Shown one piece after another: positions 18,978-27,128 of a DNA stretch of 64,000 bases. Source of the stretch: Pseudomonas abietaniphila (GTDB lineage: Bacteria; Pseudomonadota; Gammaproteobacteria; Pseudomonadales; Pseudomonadaceae); the NCBI RefSeq assembly GCF_039697315.1, contig NZ_CP155619.1, forward strand, positions 682,001 through 746,000. The letters run 5' to 3'. A program made the translations under genes and the position numbers. The notes beneath the pieces are model-generated. The model was not told the origin of the DNA, made no database searches, and saw nothing but the letters and a program-made list of their open reading frames with translations. The stretch's first letter is position 1. The number at the start of each line of letters is the position of its first letter.

Positions 18978-19053
18978 GCTAAACCAACAGGTCTGTAGGT
19001 TTAGCAAAAATGATCAAGACCTGCCTGAACCCCTTTAGATACGGGGCTTTTTT
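18978..19053 (+). ncRNA. Candidate structured leader or small RNA
   Basis: GCTAAACC (18978-18985) pairs with GGTTTAGC (18998-19005) around a 12-base loop. The loop's CAGGTC can alternatively pair with GACCTG further on (near 19018-19023). CCCC (19030-19033) then pairs with GGGG (19043-19046) followed by CTTTTTT. Two mutually exclusive helices before a T-tailed hairpin resemble a small RNA or an attenuator for the small secreted gene downstream. The terminator stem is only 4 bp, so the call is tentative. Confidence 0.3.
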
Positions 19054-19135
19054 CGAGCAGAAGCACCAAAACAGAGCCCTCCCTCCTCGGAGCGAGATCA
19101 TTTCAACACGGGTACATACACTGGAAAATCATCAT

Positions 19136-19363
19136 ATGAAATTGCCATTACTTGGTGCCGTTGCCGCCATGACATTCGCAATCGCCACCACCACAATGGC
19201 GGCAGAATCAAGCACTCAGGATTCCGCATCTGCCGCTCCTGACTCCACCGTTATGACACAAACGAAAAATGTAAAAGCCGAAACGAAACAGCATAAGCAA
19301 GTTCAGGCCGATGAAAACAAGCGGGGTCGCCCTGCCGCGTCATCTTCAAAGTCGGCTAACTAA
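19136..19363 (+). CDS. Small exported Lys/Gln-rich protein
   Basis: 75 residues. The N-terminus is a clear signal peptide (LLGAVAAMTFAIATTTMAAE, cleavage after MAA), followed by about 52 residues rich in Ser, Thr, Lys, Gln and Asp with no Cys and no aromatic residue: an intrinsically disordered, basic periplasmic or secreted peptide. The upstream frame is open, but the signal peptide fixes the start here. The Shine-Dalgarno sequence is poor. I do not recognise a family. It lies directly before the secretion operon, separated by a strong hairpin. Confidence 0.6.
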   Translation: MKLPLLGAVAAMTFAIATTTMAAESSTQDSASAAPDSTVMTQTKNVKAETKQHKQVQADENKRGRPAASSSKSAN

Positions 19364-19387
19364 TACACCCAACTTTATTTATTAATC

Positions 19388-19426
19388 ACGAACGAGGGGG
19401 ACTGAAAAGAGTCCCCCTCTGTTCGT
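19388..19426 (+). terminator. Long hairpin between the small exported gene and gspE
   Basis: ACGAAC plus GAGGGGGACT pairs with AGTCCCCCTC plus GTTCGT around a GAAAAG loop: 10 perfect pairs, then one bulged T, then 6 more. No T tract follows. The helix ends only 19 bases before the GTG of gspE, so it could end the upstream transcript, protect an mRNA end, or limit access to the gspE start. Confidence 0.6.
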
Positions 19427-19445
19427 CGCTACTTGAAGCCTCGTC

Positions 19446-21170
19446 GTGTCCGATACGTTAAATCCTGTCCACCTTGATCACCTGACCGGGCATTCGTCAG
19501 ATGTGTTGTGTGCCTGGTTAATGGTCCATGCCGGGCTCAAATCAGCCGATCTGGACCGGGCACGGCGAATCACGCAGGAATCGGCAGGCAGTTCATTGAC
19601 CGAGATGCTGACGCGTCTTGGCCTGGTGTCCGAACTGGACCTGGCCCGGGCGTGGGCATCGACCCTTGAAGCACCGTTACTGATCGCCGACGCCGTTCCC
19701 CTTCCCGCCGATGCCTTGCCCTCATTGAGTGAGCGCTTTATGCGTCACCATCGTCTGCTGCCCATCGGCTGCCACGCGAACGGCGTCCATGTGCTGGCGG
19801 CCAATCCTGGCAATGCATACGGCCTGGAGGCGGTGCGCTATGCCTGCCAGACACCGGTGTATGTGTCGGTGGGACTGTCCAGCGAAGTGGACGGCCTGAT
19901 CGAACGGTTCTACGGTCAGGGCCGTTCGGCAATGGGTTCGCTGATCGAGACGATGGACGATGTCGGTGGCGCAGAGGAAGACATCGAGCACCTCAAGGAC
20001 CTGGCTTCCGAAGCCCCGGTCATCCGCTTGGTTAACCTGATTCTGCAGCGCGCGGTCGAGCAACGCGCTTCGGACATCCATATAGAACCCTTTGAAAGCC
20101 AGCTGAAAGTGCGTTACCGCATCGATGGCGTGCTGCACGAAGCCGAAGCCCCGCCGTCCAGTTCGTCCGCCGCCATCATTTCGCGTCTCAAAATCATGGC
20201 CCGGCTGGACATCGCCGAACGTCGTCTGCCTCAGGACGGGCGGATCATGCTGCGAATCCAAGGCAAGGAACTGGACCTGCGGGTGAGTACGGTGCCCACC
20301 AGTTTCGGCGAATCGGTGGTCATGCGCCTGCTCGACCGCCAGACCGTGAGTTTCGATTTTCCCAGCCTCGGCATGGACGGCGAACGCCTGCAGAACTTTC
20401 TCGACGTGCTGGAAAACCCCCACGGCATCCTCTTGGTGACCGGCCCGACCGGATCGGGCAAGACCACCACCCTGTACACCGCGCTGTCGCGCCTGAATAC
20501 CGCCGAACGCAAGATCATCACCGTCGAAGACCCGGTTGAATACCAACTGGAGGGCATCAACCAGATTCAGGTGAAGCCTTCCATAGGCCTCGACTTCGCC
20601 GGAGCACTGCGCTCCATCGTGCGCCAGGACCCGGACGTCATCATGATCGGCGAGATGCGCGACCTGGAAACCTGTCGCATCGCGATCCAGTCCTCGCTCA
20701 CCGGCCACCTGGTGCTGTCCACCCTGCACACCAACAGCGCGGCGGCGAGTATCACCCGTCTGCTCGACATGGGGGTCGAGAGCTACCTGATCGCGTCGAC
20801 CGTCAAAGGCATTCTGGCTCAGCGTCTGGTGCGCCGCCTCGACCCTGTGACGCGCATCGCGTTTGAGGCACCGGCCGAACTGATTGTCGAACATGGCCTG
20901 GAACGCTTCACCGAACAGCGGCCGATCATTCTGTACCGGCCAGCCAGTGAACTGCCCGGCGGTGGTTATCACGGCCGCAGCGCGATCACTGAATTGCTGG
21001 TGATGAACGAAGAGCTTCGCAGCCTGCTGATGCGCCAGGCCGATGCCGCGACACTGGAACAGGCGGCCCGGCGCGGTGGACTGCGCACCTTGTATGAAGA
21101 AGGCCTGCGCCAGGCGGTCGCCGGTGTGACCTCGCTCGAAGAGGTGCTGCGCGTCACGCGCGGCGATTGA
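19446..21170 (+). CDS. gspE: Type II secretion ATPase GspE
   Basis: 574 residues, starting at GTG. The N-terminal MshEN-like region (about 1-160) would contact GspL. The motor domain has Walker A GPTGSGKTT at 333-341, the Asp box, Walker B DPDVIMIGEMRD and the His box. It powers pseudopilus assembly from the cytoplasmic face. An oddity: the zinc-binding CM domain that normally has four cysteines is present by length (from about LAQRLVRRLDP to GYHGRSAITELL) but contains no cysteine at all. It is the first gene of an eleven-gene operon with mostly overlapping stops and starts. Confidence 0.96.
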   Translation: MSDTLNPVHLDHLTGHSSDVLCAWLMVHAGLKSADLDRARRITQESAGSSLTEMLTRLGLVSELDLARAWASTLEAPLLIADAVPLPADALPSLSERFMRHHRLLPIGCHANGVHVLAANPGNAYGLEAVRYACQTPVYVSVGLSSEVDGLIERFYGQGRSAMGSLIETMDDVGGAEEDIEHLKDLASEAPVIRLVNLILQRAVEQRASDIHIEPFESQLKVRYRIDGVLHEAEAPPSSSSAAIISRLKIMARLDIAERRLPQDGRIMLRIQGKELDLRVSTVPTSFGESVVMRLLDRQTVSFDFPSLGMDGERLQNFLDVLENPHGILLVTGPTGSGKTTTLYTALSRLNTAERKIITVEDPVEYQLEGINQIQVKPSIGLDFAGALRSIVRQDPDVIMIGEMRDLETCRIAIQSSLTGHLVLSTLHTNSAAASITRLLDMGVESYLIASTVKGILAQRLVRRLDPVTRIAFEAPAELIVEHGLERFTEQRPIILYRPASELPGGGYHGRSAITELLVMNEELRSLLMRQADAATLEQAARRGGLRTLYEEGLRQAVAGVTSLEEVLRVTRGD

Positions 21171-21172
21171 TC

Positions 21173-22375
21173 ATGGCCCATTTCAAATACCGCGCACTGG
21201 ACGCCGATGGCGTCGCGCAGAACGGCACGCTGGAAGCGAGCGATCAGAACGCCGCAGCGGCGATCCTGCAAAAGCGCGGTCTGTTGCTGCTCAGTCTGGA
21301 AGCCGGCACTCACAGCGGACTCGGCGGCGTCATGCGTCGCAGCGTGCTGAACGGCGCTGCGCTGGTCAGCTTCACCCAACAACTGGCGACCCTGATCGGT
21401 GCGGGCCAACCGCTGGAGCGGGCACTGGGCACATTGCTCAGGCAACACCACGACACCAAGCGCCAGGCGTTGTTTGAGCGGGTACGCGAGCAGGTCAAGG
21501 CGGGCAAGCCGTTGAGCCAGGCGCTGGAAGAAGAGCACGGGGAATTTTCCAGCCTCTATATCAGCATGGTCCGGGCCGGTGAGGCCGGCGGCTCGCTGGA
21601 AAACACGCTGCGTCAACTCAGCGATTACCTGGAACGCAGCCAGAAGCTGCGCGGCGAAGTGATCAACGCGCTGATCTACCCGATCTTTCTGGTGGTGGGC
21701 GTTCTCGGCTCACTGGCCCTGTTGCTCGCTTATGTGGTGCCGCAATTCGTGCCGATCTTTCGCGACCTGGGCGTTCCCATTCCATGGATCACCCAGGCCA
21801 TTCTCGGACTGGGTGAGTTCTTGAGCGCCTACGGCCTCGTCCTGTTGGGAGCCCTCGTGGCGACGATCTGGAGCGTCGCGGTCTTGCGGCGCGATCCCCA
21901 ACGACGACAACGACACGACCGCCGCGTGCTGTCACTGAACATCATCGGCCCACTGCTGCAGCGCATCGAAGCCGCACGGCTGGCCCGAACGCTGGGCACC
22001 TTGCTGAGCAATGGTGTCGCTCTGCTCCAGGCCATGAACATTGTTCGCCAGGTCTGTGGCAACCACGCCCTGCGCGCTCAGGTTGAGCAAGCGACGGACT
22101 GGGTCAAAGGCGGCGGCACGCTGGCCCAGGCGTTTGGCGAACAACCGCTGCTGCCGGAACTGGCGCTGCAGATGATCGAAGTCGGCGAACAGGCCGGCAA
22201 CCTCGACAGCATGCTGCTCAAGGTCGCCGACGTTTTCGATGTCGAGGCCAAGCGTGGCATCGACCGCATGCTCGCCGCGCTGGTTCCCAGTCTGACCGTG
22301 GTCATGGCCGTCATGGTCGCGGTGATCATGCTGGCCATCATGCTCCCGCTGATGAGCCTGACCAGTAACATTTGA
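21173..22375 (+). CDS. gspF: Type II secretion inner-membrane platform protein GspF
   Basis: 400 residues. Two homologous cytoplasmic helical domains (LVSFTQQLATLIGAG and its partner ARLARTLGTLLSNGV) alternate with three membrane spans (about LIYPIFLVVGVLGSLALLLAYV, the 210-235 region, and the C-terminal VVMAVMVAVIMLAIMLPL). This is the standard T2SF layout. It anchors GspE and GspL/M during pseudopilin assembly. The ATG at 21173 is 2 bases after the gspE stop; a TTG overlapping that stop is less likely. Confidence 0.96.
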   Translation: MAHFKYRALDADGVAQNGTLEASDQNAAAAILQKRGLLLLSLEAGTHSGLGGVMRRSVLNGAALVSFTQQLATLIGAGQPLERALGTLLRQHHDTKRQALFERVREQVKAGKPLSQALEEEHGEFSSLYISMVRAGEAGGSLENTLRQLSDYLERSQKLRGEVINALIYPIFLVVGVLGSLALLLAYVVPQFVPIFRDLGVPIPWITQAILGLGEFLSAYGLVLLGALVATIWSVAVLRRDPQRRQRHDRRVLSLNIIGPLLQRIEAARLARTLGTLLSNGVALLQAMNIVRQVCGNHALRAQVEQATDWVKGGGTLAQAFGEQPLLPELALQMIEVGEQAGNLDSMLLKVADVFDVEAKRGIDRMLAALVPSLTVVMAVMVAVIMLAIMLPLMSLTSNI

Positions 22376-22385
22376 GGACACACAC

Positions 22386-22811
22386 ATGACTCGATTCAAA
22401 CCCGTCCATGGCCGTCGCCAAGGCGGCTTCACCCTGTTGGAAATGCTCGCGGTAATCGTCCTGCTGGGCATCGTCGCTACCATCGTCGTGCGCCAGGTCG
22501 GCGGCAACGTCGACAAGGGCAAGTACGGCGCAGGCAAGGCCCAGTTGGCGAGCCTGAGCATGAAGATCGAAAGCTACGGCCTGGACGTCGGTTCGCCGCC
22601 GGCCAACCTCCAGCAACTGGTGACTAAACCCGCCAATGCCACCGGTTGGGCGGGTCCCTACGCGAAACAGTCCGACCTCAAGGACCCGTTCGGCCACGCC
22701 TTCGGTTACCGCTTCCCCGGCGAGCACGGCAGCTTCGACCTGATTTTCTTCGGCCAGGACGGTCAGCCAGGCGGCGACGGCTACAAGGCCGACCTGGGTA
22801 ACTGGGAATAA
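22386..22811 (+). CDS. gspG: Major pseudopilin GspG
   Basis: 141 residues. A short basic leader ends at the prepilin peptidase site GG-FTLLEM, with the conserved Glu5 of the mature protein. The hydrophobic helix is followed by a globular domain ending in the GspG calcium-loop segment (FGQDGQPGGDGYKADLGNW). It polymerises into the periplasmic pseudopilus. No prepilin peptidase gene is in the window, so a PilD encoded elsewhere must process it. Confidence 0.96.
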   Translation: MTRFKPVHGRRQGGFTLLEMLAVIVLLGIVATIVVRQVGGNVDKGKYGAGKAQLASLSMKIESYGLDVGSPPANLQQLVTKPANATGWAGPYAKQSDLKDPFGHAFGYRFPGEHGSFDLIFFGQDGQPGGDGYKADLGNWE

Positions 22812-22812
22812 C

Positions 22813-23250
22813 ATGCACGCCCTGCCCCGCGCCCGCGGCTTTACCCTGTTCGAACTGCTGGTGGTGATCGTGCTGATCGGCATCAGCGTCGGCCTGGTGG
22901 GCTTTGGCGTGGGCAAGGGTCTGCACGCCGCCAGCGAACGCCGCGCCTTAAGCGAGGTGGTGCAGGCACTGCGTGCAGCGCGGGTTCAGGCGATCGTCAC
23001 CGGGCAACCGGCGCAAACGCGTTTCGATCTGAAGGACGGGCGTTTTCAGGGGCCGCAGCAAAAAGCCAGGCAACTGCCCAGCGACATGCACGTCCAGCTG
23101 CAGACGGCCGACGGACTGGGCCCGGCCTTCGAGTTCTACCCCGACGGCGGATCGAGCGGCGGGCACCTGTTGCTGACGCGGGATGACAAGCGTTGGCGGG
23201 TCGACATCAACTGGCTCACGGGCAACGTTCAGTTGCGCACGCTCAATTGA
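22813..23250 (+). CDS. gspH: Minor pseudopilin GspH
   Basis: 145 residues. Prepilin site RG-FTLFELLVVIVLIG, hydrophobic helix, then the GspH beta-rich domain with the HLLLTRDDKRWRVDINWLTG C-terminal strands. A pseudopilus-tip-associated subunit. The start codon comes one base after the gspG stop. Confidence 0.92.
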   Translation: MHALPRARGFTLFELLVVIVLIGISVGLVGFGVGKGLHAASERRALSEVVQALRAARVQAIVTGQPAQTRFDLKDGRFQGPQQKARQLPSDMHVQLQTADGLGPAFEFYPDGGSSGGHLLLTRDDKRWRVDINWLTGNVQLRTLN

Positions 23251-23615
23251 GCGCCGAGCGCGGGTTCACGCTGCTGGAGATGCTCGCTGCCCTCGCAGTG
23301 CTGGCGGTGTGCAGCAGCGTGCTGGTGGTCGCGTTCGGTCAGAGCGCCCGCGCCCTGCAACAGGCGCAACGCAGCGATCTGTTGAGCCTGACCGCGCGCT
23401 CGTTGATGGACGAAGCCATCGCGGGTCGCTTGCAGGCCGGCGTCACACAAGGGCGATGGTCCGGCGTGAGCTGGCGGTTGAACGTCAGCGCGTTGCCCGC
23501 TGCCAACGCGCCGCTGGATACCTGGCGGCTGGACCTGGACGTCAATGACGGGGCTCGACAGGCGCACTACAGCACGCTTCAGGTGCGCAGCGCAGGCTCG
23601 GGGGCGGGCCGATGA
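23247..23615 (+). CDS. gspI: Minor pseudopilin GspI, TTG start
   Basis: 122 residues. The reading begins at TTG 23247, in the overlap TTGA with the gspH stop, and at once gives MSAERG-FTLLEMLAALAVLAV, a normal prepilin signal. A GTG or ATG further upstream would add an unlikely charged leader inside gspH. Translation probably couples to gspH. The short globular part ends WRLDLDVNDGARQ..., as in the GspI family. Part of the tip complex I-J-K. Confidence 0.9.
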   Translation: MSAERGFTLLEMLAALAVLAVCSSVLVVAFGQSARALQQAQRSDLLSLTARSLMDEAIAGRLQAGVTQGRWSGVSWRLNVSALPAANAPLDTWRLDLDVNDGARQAHYSTLQVRSAGSGAGR

Positions 23616-24223
23616 TCCGTCGGGCGCAAGGCTTCACTTTGCTGGAAGTGCTGGTGGTGCTGAGCCTGCTCGGCGTGCTGCTGACCCTGATCGGGGGCGC
23701 AATCACGGGTGCCAATCGGGCCATGGGCAAGGCCGAACGCTACAGCACGCGACTGGACGAAGTGCGCTCGACGCAAAACTTTCTGCGCACTGCCGTTGGC
23801 CAGGCCCTGCCCTTGGCGGCAGGCGCCCCGGGAGTGGAGCCATCGCCGGTATTCGTTGGCGAGTCGCACCGCATGAGTTTTTACGCGCCGCTCGTGGCCA
23901 CCCTCGGCGGTGGCATATATCGATACAGCGTCTCGCAGGCACCGGGACAACGCTTGCAGGTGAGTCTGGAGCGGTTGCGTGATCAAGGCTTGTTGCCGGC
24001 GGATGAACCGCAGGTGTTGCTGCATCAGGTGCAGGACGTGCAGTTCAGCTACCGCGGGATCTCGCCCAAGGGTGAGGCAACGGACTGGCTGGATCACTGG
24101 CCCTGGCCCGGGCGACTGCCAGTGAGCGTACGCGTCGATGCGCAACTGGCCGGCCCCGTACCGTGGCCGTTGCAAAGCATCGACCTGCGCCTGGACTTGT
24201 CGTCCGAGGCGCGCACGTTATGA
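23612..24223 (+). CDS. gspJ: Minor pseudopilin GspJ
   Basis: 203 residues. Prepilin site QG-FTLLEVLVVLSLLG and a two-lobed beta domain typical of GspJ (LRDQGLLPADEPQVLLHQVQDVQFSYRG, in part). ATGA overlap with gspI. It joins GspI and GspK in the pseudopilus tip. Confidence 0.92.
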   Translation: MIRRAQGFTLLEVLVVLSLLGVLLTLIGGAITGANRAMGKAERYSTRLDEVRSTQNFLRTAVGQALPLAAGAPGVEPSPVFVGESHRMSFYAPLVATLGGGIYRYSVSQAPGQRLQVSLERLRDQGLLPADEPQVLLHQVQDVQFSYRGISPKGEATDWLDHWPWPGRLPVSVRVDAQLAGPVPWPLQSIDLRLDLSSEARTL

Positions 24224-24942
24224 ACCGCGAGCGCGGCGTGGCGCTGCTGTTGGTGCTGTGGGTCCTGGCGCTGCTGGGCACCTTGCTCGCCGGCCTTCTG
24301 GGTTGGGTGCATCTGCAGAACCGTCAGGCGCTGTGGCAGCGCCAGCATACCCAGGCGGTGCTGGCCGCTGAAGCGGGAGTGGGCATGGCCGTGCTGGCGC
24401 AGCTGGACCGCGATCCGCTACGCCGCTGGAAGGCTGACGGTCAGCCGCATGCCCTGCGATTCGACGACGCGTCGTTGGCGGTAAGCGTGACCAGCGAGGC
24501 CGGAAAGCTGGACCTCAACGCTGCGCCGGTCGAGTCGTTTGCCCGGCTGGTGCTGGCGTGCGGCGGATCGAGGGAGCAATCGGCGGACCTGTCGCAAGCG
24601 CTGAACCAGCGCCGGGGCGGTGACCGCGCCCCGCTGCGCACGATCGAGGAAGTTCGAGAATTGCCAACCATGGACCAGCGGCTTTACAGCTGTGCCAGTG
24701 CGCAGTTGACCTTGTGGAGCGGTCTGCCCGCTCCCGATCCGCGACTGGCCTCGCCCTGGTTGCGGCGTGCCCTGAACCTGCCTCAGGGCGGCGCAATCAC
24801 CGGCGATGCAGGCCCTGTGATCACCGTACACAGCCAGGCGACATTGCCCGGCGGCTTTACCACGACGCTGAGCGTCACGCTGTTACTGAACCCATCGAAG
24901 GAGGGTGCCAGGCCTTACCGGGTCCTGCGCTGGCAAGAATGA
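24220..24942 (+). CDS. gspK: Minor pseudopilin GspK, short form
   Basis: 240 residues against about 300-330 in most systems. Leader RERG-VALLLVLWVLALLG: as in other GspK proteins there is no Glu at position 5. The family motif DLNAAP is at about residues 110-115, followed by a helical region with LPTMDQRLYSC. The shortening falls in the helical SAM-like part. ATGA overlap with gspJ. GspK caps the pseudopilus tip. Confidence 0.9.
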   Translation: MNRERGVALLLVLWVLALLGTLLAGLLGWVHLQNRQALWQRQHTQAVLAAEAGVGMAVLAQLDRDPLRRWKADGQPHALRFDDASLAVSVTSEAGKLDLNAAPVESFARLVLACGGSREQSADLSQALNQRRGGDRAPLRTIEEVRELPTMDQRLYSCASAQLTLWSGLPAPDPRLASPWLRRALNLPQGGAITGDAGPVITVHSQATLPGGFTTTLSVTLLLNPSKEGARPYRVLRWQE

Positions 24943-25970
24943 AGCATTTATCTTTCAAACGGCTCGCCCCGCTCCACGCCAGCCTTCACAGTCAATGGCG
25001 TAGCAGCCGCGCACAACAACTGTGGCGCGCCTGGCTGAACGAGCTGCAGGCCCTGCTGCCCGCTCCCGTTCGTGCGCGTTTGCTGCCGCAGGTGCGCGAA
25101 CGGCTGATCGACTGGCCACTGCCCGTCCCGATCGATGAGCGCCACGATGAGCGTGTGGTGCTGGTCTTGCCCGCGAGCATGATGCTGGTTCAGACGTTGT
25201 TATTGCCGACGGCTGCCGTGCGTGATCTGCACAACGTCATCGGCTTCGAGCTCGACAAATACACGCCCTACCCCCGCGATCAGATGCAGTACGTCGCGCG
25301 GGTTATCGGTAAGGAAGGCGCGCTCGCGCAAGTGATGCTGGTCGCGGTTTTGCGTGAACGTCTGCAGCCAGCGCTCGATGCCTGCAACGCACAGGGCCTG
25401 GCCCTGCATGCCGTCGATGGCCGCGATGCACAGGGTCGCAGGCTGGGCGTCGACCTGTTGCCCGCCGGGCAGCAGCCGCCCCGCCGGGGACGTGCGCGGC
25501 TGCCACGTTATCTGGCGCTGGTCTGCTGCGCGCTGCTGGTGAGCTGCATGGTGCTCTGGCTGAACGCCCGCAGTGCCATGGTCGACGCCATGCGCAGCAG
25601 CGTCGATGAACAACGCACACAGGTCCAGGCCGTGCAAAACCTGCGGCGGGAATTGATCAACACCCAGGGTGCCGCCCGTTATCTGGCCCAGCAGAAAGCC
25701 GCTCAACCCACGCTGTCCAGCGTGCTGGTGGACCTCACCGGATGTCTGGGGGCTGACACCTGGGTCGAGCAGCTCGAAATCGCCGACGGTGGAGGTGTTT
25801 CCCTCTCCGGACAAAGCGCCAAGGCCAGCGCACTGATAACCCGCATGAAGGACTGCAAGACCCTGAGTGACGCCCAGTTCCAAGGGATCATCCAGCCCGA
25901 TGCGCAGACCGGCAAAGAGCGCTTTTCCCTGAGAGCGCACCTGCGCAAGGAGGTCGTCGATGCGCCGTGA
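24939..25970 (+). CDS. gspL: GspL, inner-membrane assembly protein with PilN-like domain
   Basis: 343 residues, shorter than the roughly 400 of typical GspL. The cytoplasmic part contains FELDKYTPYPRDQ (103-115), a motif shared with PilN-type proteins. A single membrane span covers about 190-209, and a periplasmic coiled-coil and ferredoxin-like domain follows. It recruits GspE to the membrane and pairs with GspM. The start overlaps the gspK stop as ATGA. Confidence 0.88.
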   Translation: MKHLSFKRLAPLHASLHSQWRSSRAQQLWRAWLNELQALLPAPVRARLLPQVRERLIDWPLPVPIDERHDERVVLVLPASMMLVQTLLLPTAAVRDLHNVIGFELDKYTPYPRDQMQYVARVIGKEGALAQVMLVAVLRERLQPALDACNAQGLALHAVDGRDAQGRRLGVDLLPAGQQPPRRGRARLPRYLALVCCALLVSCMVLWLNARSAMVDAMRSSVDEQRTQVQAVQNLRRELINTQGAARYLAQQKAAQPTLSSVLVDLTGCLGADTWVEQLEIADGGGVSLSGQSAKASALITRMKDCKTLSDAQFQGIIQPDAQTGKERFSLRAHLRKEVVDAP

Positions 25971-26616
25971 ACTGACCCCTCGAGAACGCCGTGGCGCGGC
26001 ATTGATCGTCCTCGCCTTATTGCTATGGGTCGCGTGGTGGTTGCTGGTGCAGAGCTGGTTCCTCGACCCGCTGAACGCCCTCGACGAGCAGGCCGATACG
26101 CTGCGCGCACAGCAACAGCGCTACGCCGCCATCCTGCAACAACGCGACGGCCTGGAGCAGCAGTTGCAGGCAGCGCGCCGTGATCCGTCCAGCCGCACCA
26201 GCCTGCTACCCGGCGAAGACCCCAGCGCCGTGGCGGCTGACCTGATGCAGCGCAGTCTCGATCTGGTGAAGGCCCACGCCGATCAGGGCCCCGGCTGCCA
26301 GGTCACGCAACGCATGCCGATCACCCCTGAGCACGACAGCGCCGAGCCTTATCGCCAGGTGAAAGTCAGCCTGACACTGGAGTGCGCCATGGAGCCGCTC
26401 GCCAACCTGCTGCATGACGTCGAATACGGGCAACCGTTTCTGTTCGTCGACAACCTGAGCCTGCGCCGCGCGACCTCCGCGCCCGCCAGCGGCGGGGCCG
26501 GCCGGTTACAGGTGCACCTGTTGCTGCGCGGCTATCTGCAACAGCCACCAGCGTCGTCGGCTCGGGAAAAACAGCCTGAACAACCGCCCGCACCCGGCGA
26601 GGAGCCCGACGCATGA
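25960..26616 (+). CDS. gspM: GspM, inner-membrane partner of GspL
   Basis: 218 residues. A short basic N-terminus, one membrane span (about residues 13-32, ALIVLALLLWVAWWLLVQSW), a coiled coil rich in Gln, and a ferredoxin-like periplasmic domain with the FVDNLSLRR strand. The C-terminal tail is Pro/Glu-rich. It overlaps gspL by 11 bases. Identified by topology, position and the typical LLHDVEYGQPFLFVDNL segment. Confidence 0.88.
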   Translation: MRRELTPRERRGAALIVLALLLWVAWWLLVQSWFLDPLNALDEQADTLRAQQQRYAAILQQRDGLEQQLQAARRDPSSRTSLLPGEDPSAVAADLMQRSLDLVKAHADQGPGCQVTQRMPITPEHDSAEPYRQVKVSLTLECAMEPLANLLHDVEYGQPFLFVDNLSLRRATSAPASGGAGRLQVHLLLRGYLQQPPASSAREKQPEQPPAPGEEPDA

Positions 26617-27128
26617 GGTTCGACACCCTGACCCTGACGTTGCTGGCGAGCACCGCCCTGTTGACCGCAGCGGCCGTCAGCCTGGCCATGGGCGCCGGGC
26701 AGACTGTCGACTGGCTACCGGCGAGCGCAACCCGCGAAGCCGCGCCTGCCGCCAAGCCCCCGACACTGTCGCCCCTGTCGGCCCAGGCCCTGTCGCTGAC
26801 CTGGCAGCAGTCGATGTTCAGCCCGGATCGCAAAGGCGATCTGGCCATCGGGAAACATCAGGCCTCCTCCCTCGACGGCATCAGCCTCAGCGGCGTAATC
26901 ATCGACGGTCAAGCCCAGTGGGTGCTGTTGCGCATGCCGGATAAACACAACCTGAAACTGGCCGTCGGCAGCTCCCTCGATAACGGCTGGACCCTGACCG
27001 CTGCCACGCCCCAGCAAGCCACCTTCAGCCACCAGGGACAGACCCGCGAACTGCGCCTGCCCCTGCTTCGACTTCCACCGCCTTCGAAGGCGCCCCTTAT
27101 TACCCTTCCAGACGTACCCACACCATGA
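26613..27128 (+). CDS. gspN: GspN/GspC-like inner-membrane protein
   Basis: 171 residues. One N-terminal membrane span, a Pro/Ala-rich linker, then a homology-region-like domain: FSPDRK, GISLSGVIIDGQAQWVLLR, and a GWTLTAATPQQATF strand. That pattern matches the HR domain of GspC and of the small XpsN-type protein. No other GspC candidate is present, so it likely links the inner-membrane platform to the secretin. ATGA overlaps with both neighbours. The name gspN follows gene position. Confidence 0.75.
   Translation: MRFDTLTLTLLASTALLTAAAVSLAMGAGQTVDWLPASATREAAPAAKPPTLSPLSAQALSLTWQQSMFSPDRKGDLAIGKHQASSLDGISLSGVIIDGQAQWVLLRMPDKHNLKLAVGSSLDNGWTLTAATPQQATFSHQGQTRELRLPLLRLPPPSKAPLITLPDVPTP

Larger units (their letters stand above)
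18667..19135. other. AT-rich leader/control region between GH3 and the secretion operon
   Basis: No gene longer than a short frame. It contains a tandem 15-bp direct repeat, an 8-bp inverted repeat and a weak terminator, annotated separately. The AT content drops the local GC sharply compared with both flanks. It must carry the GH3 promoter and the promoter for the small secreted protein. Confidence 0.6.
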
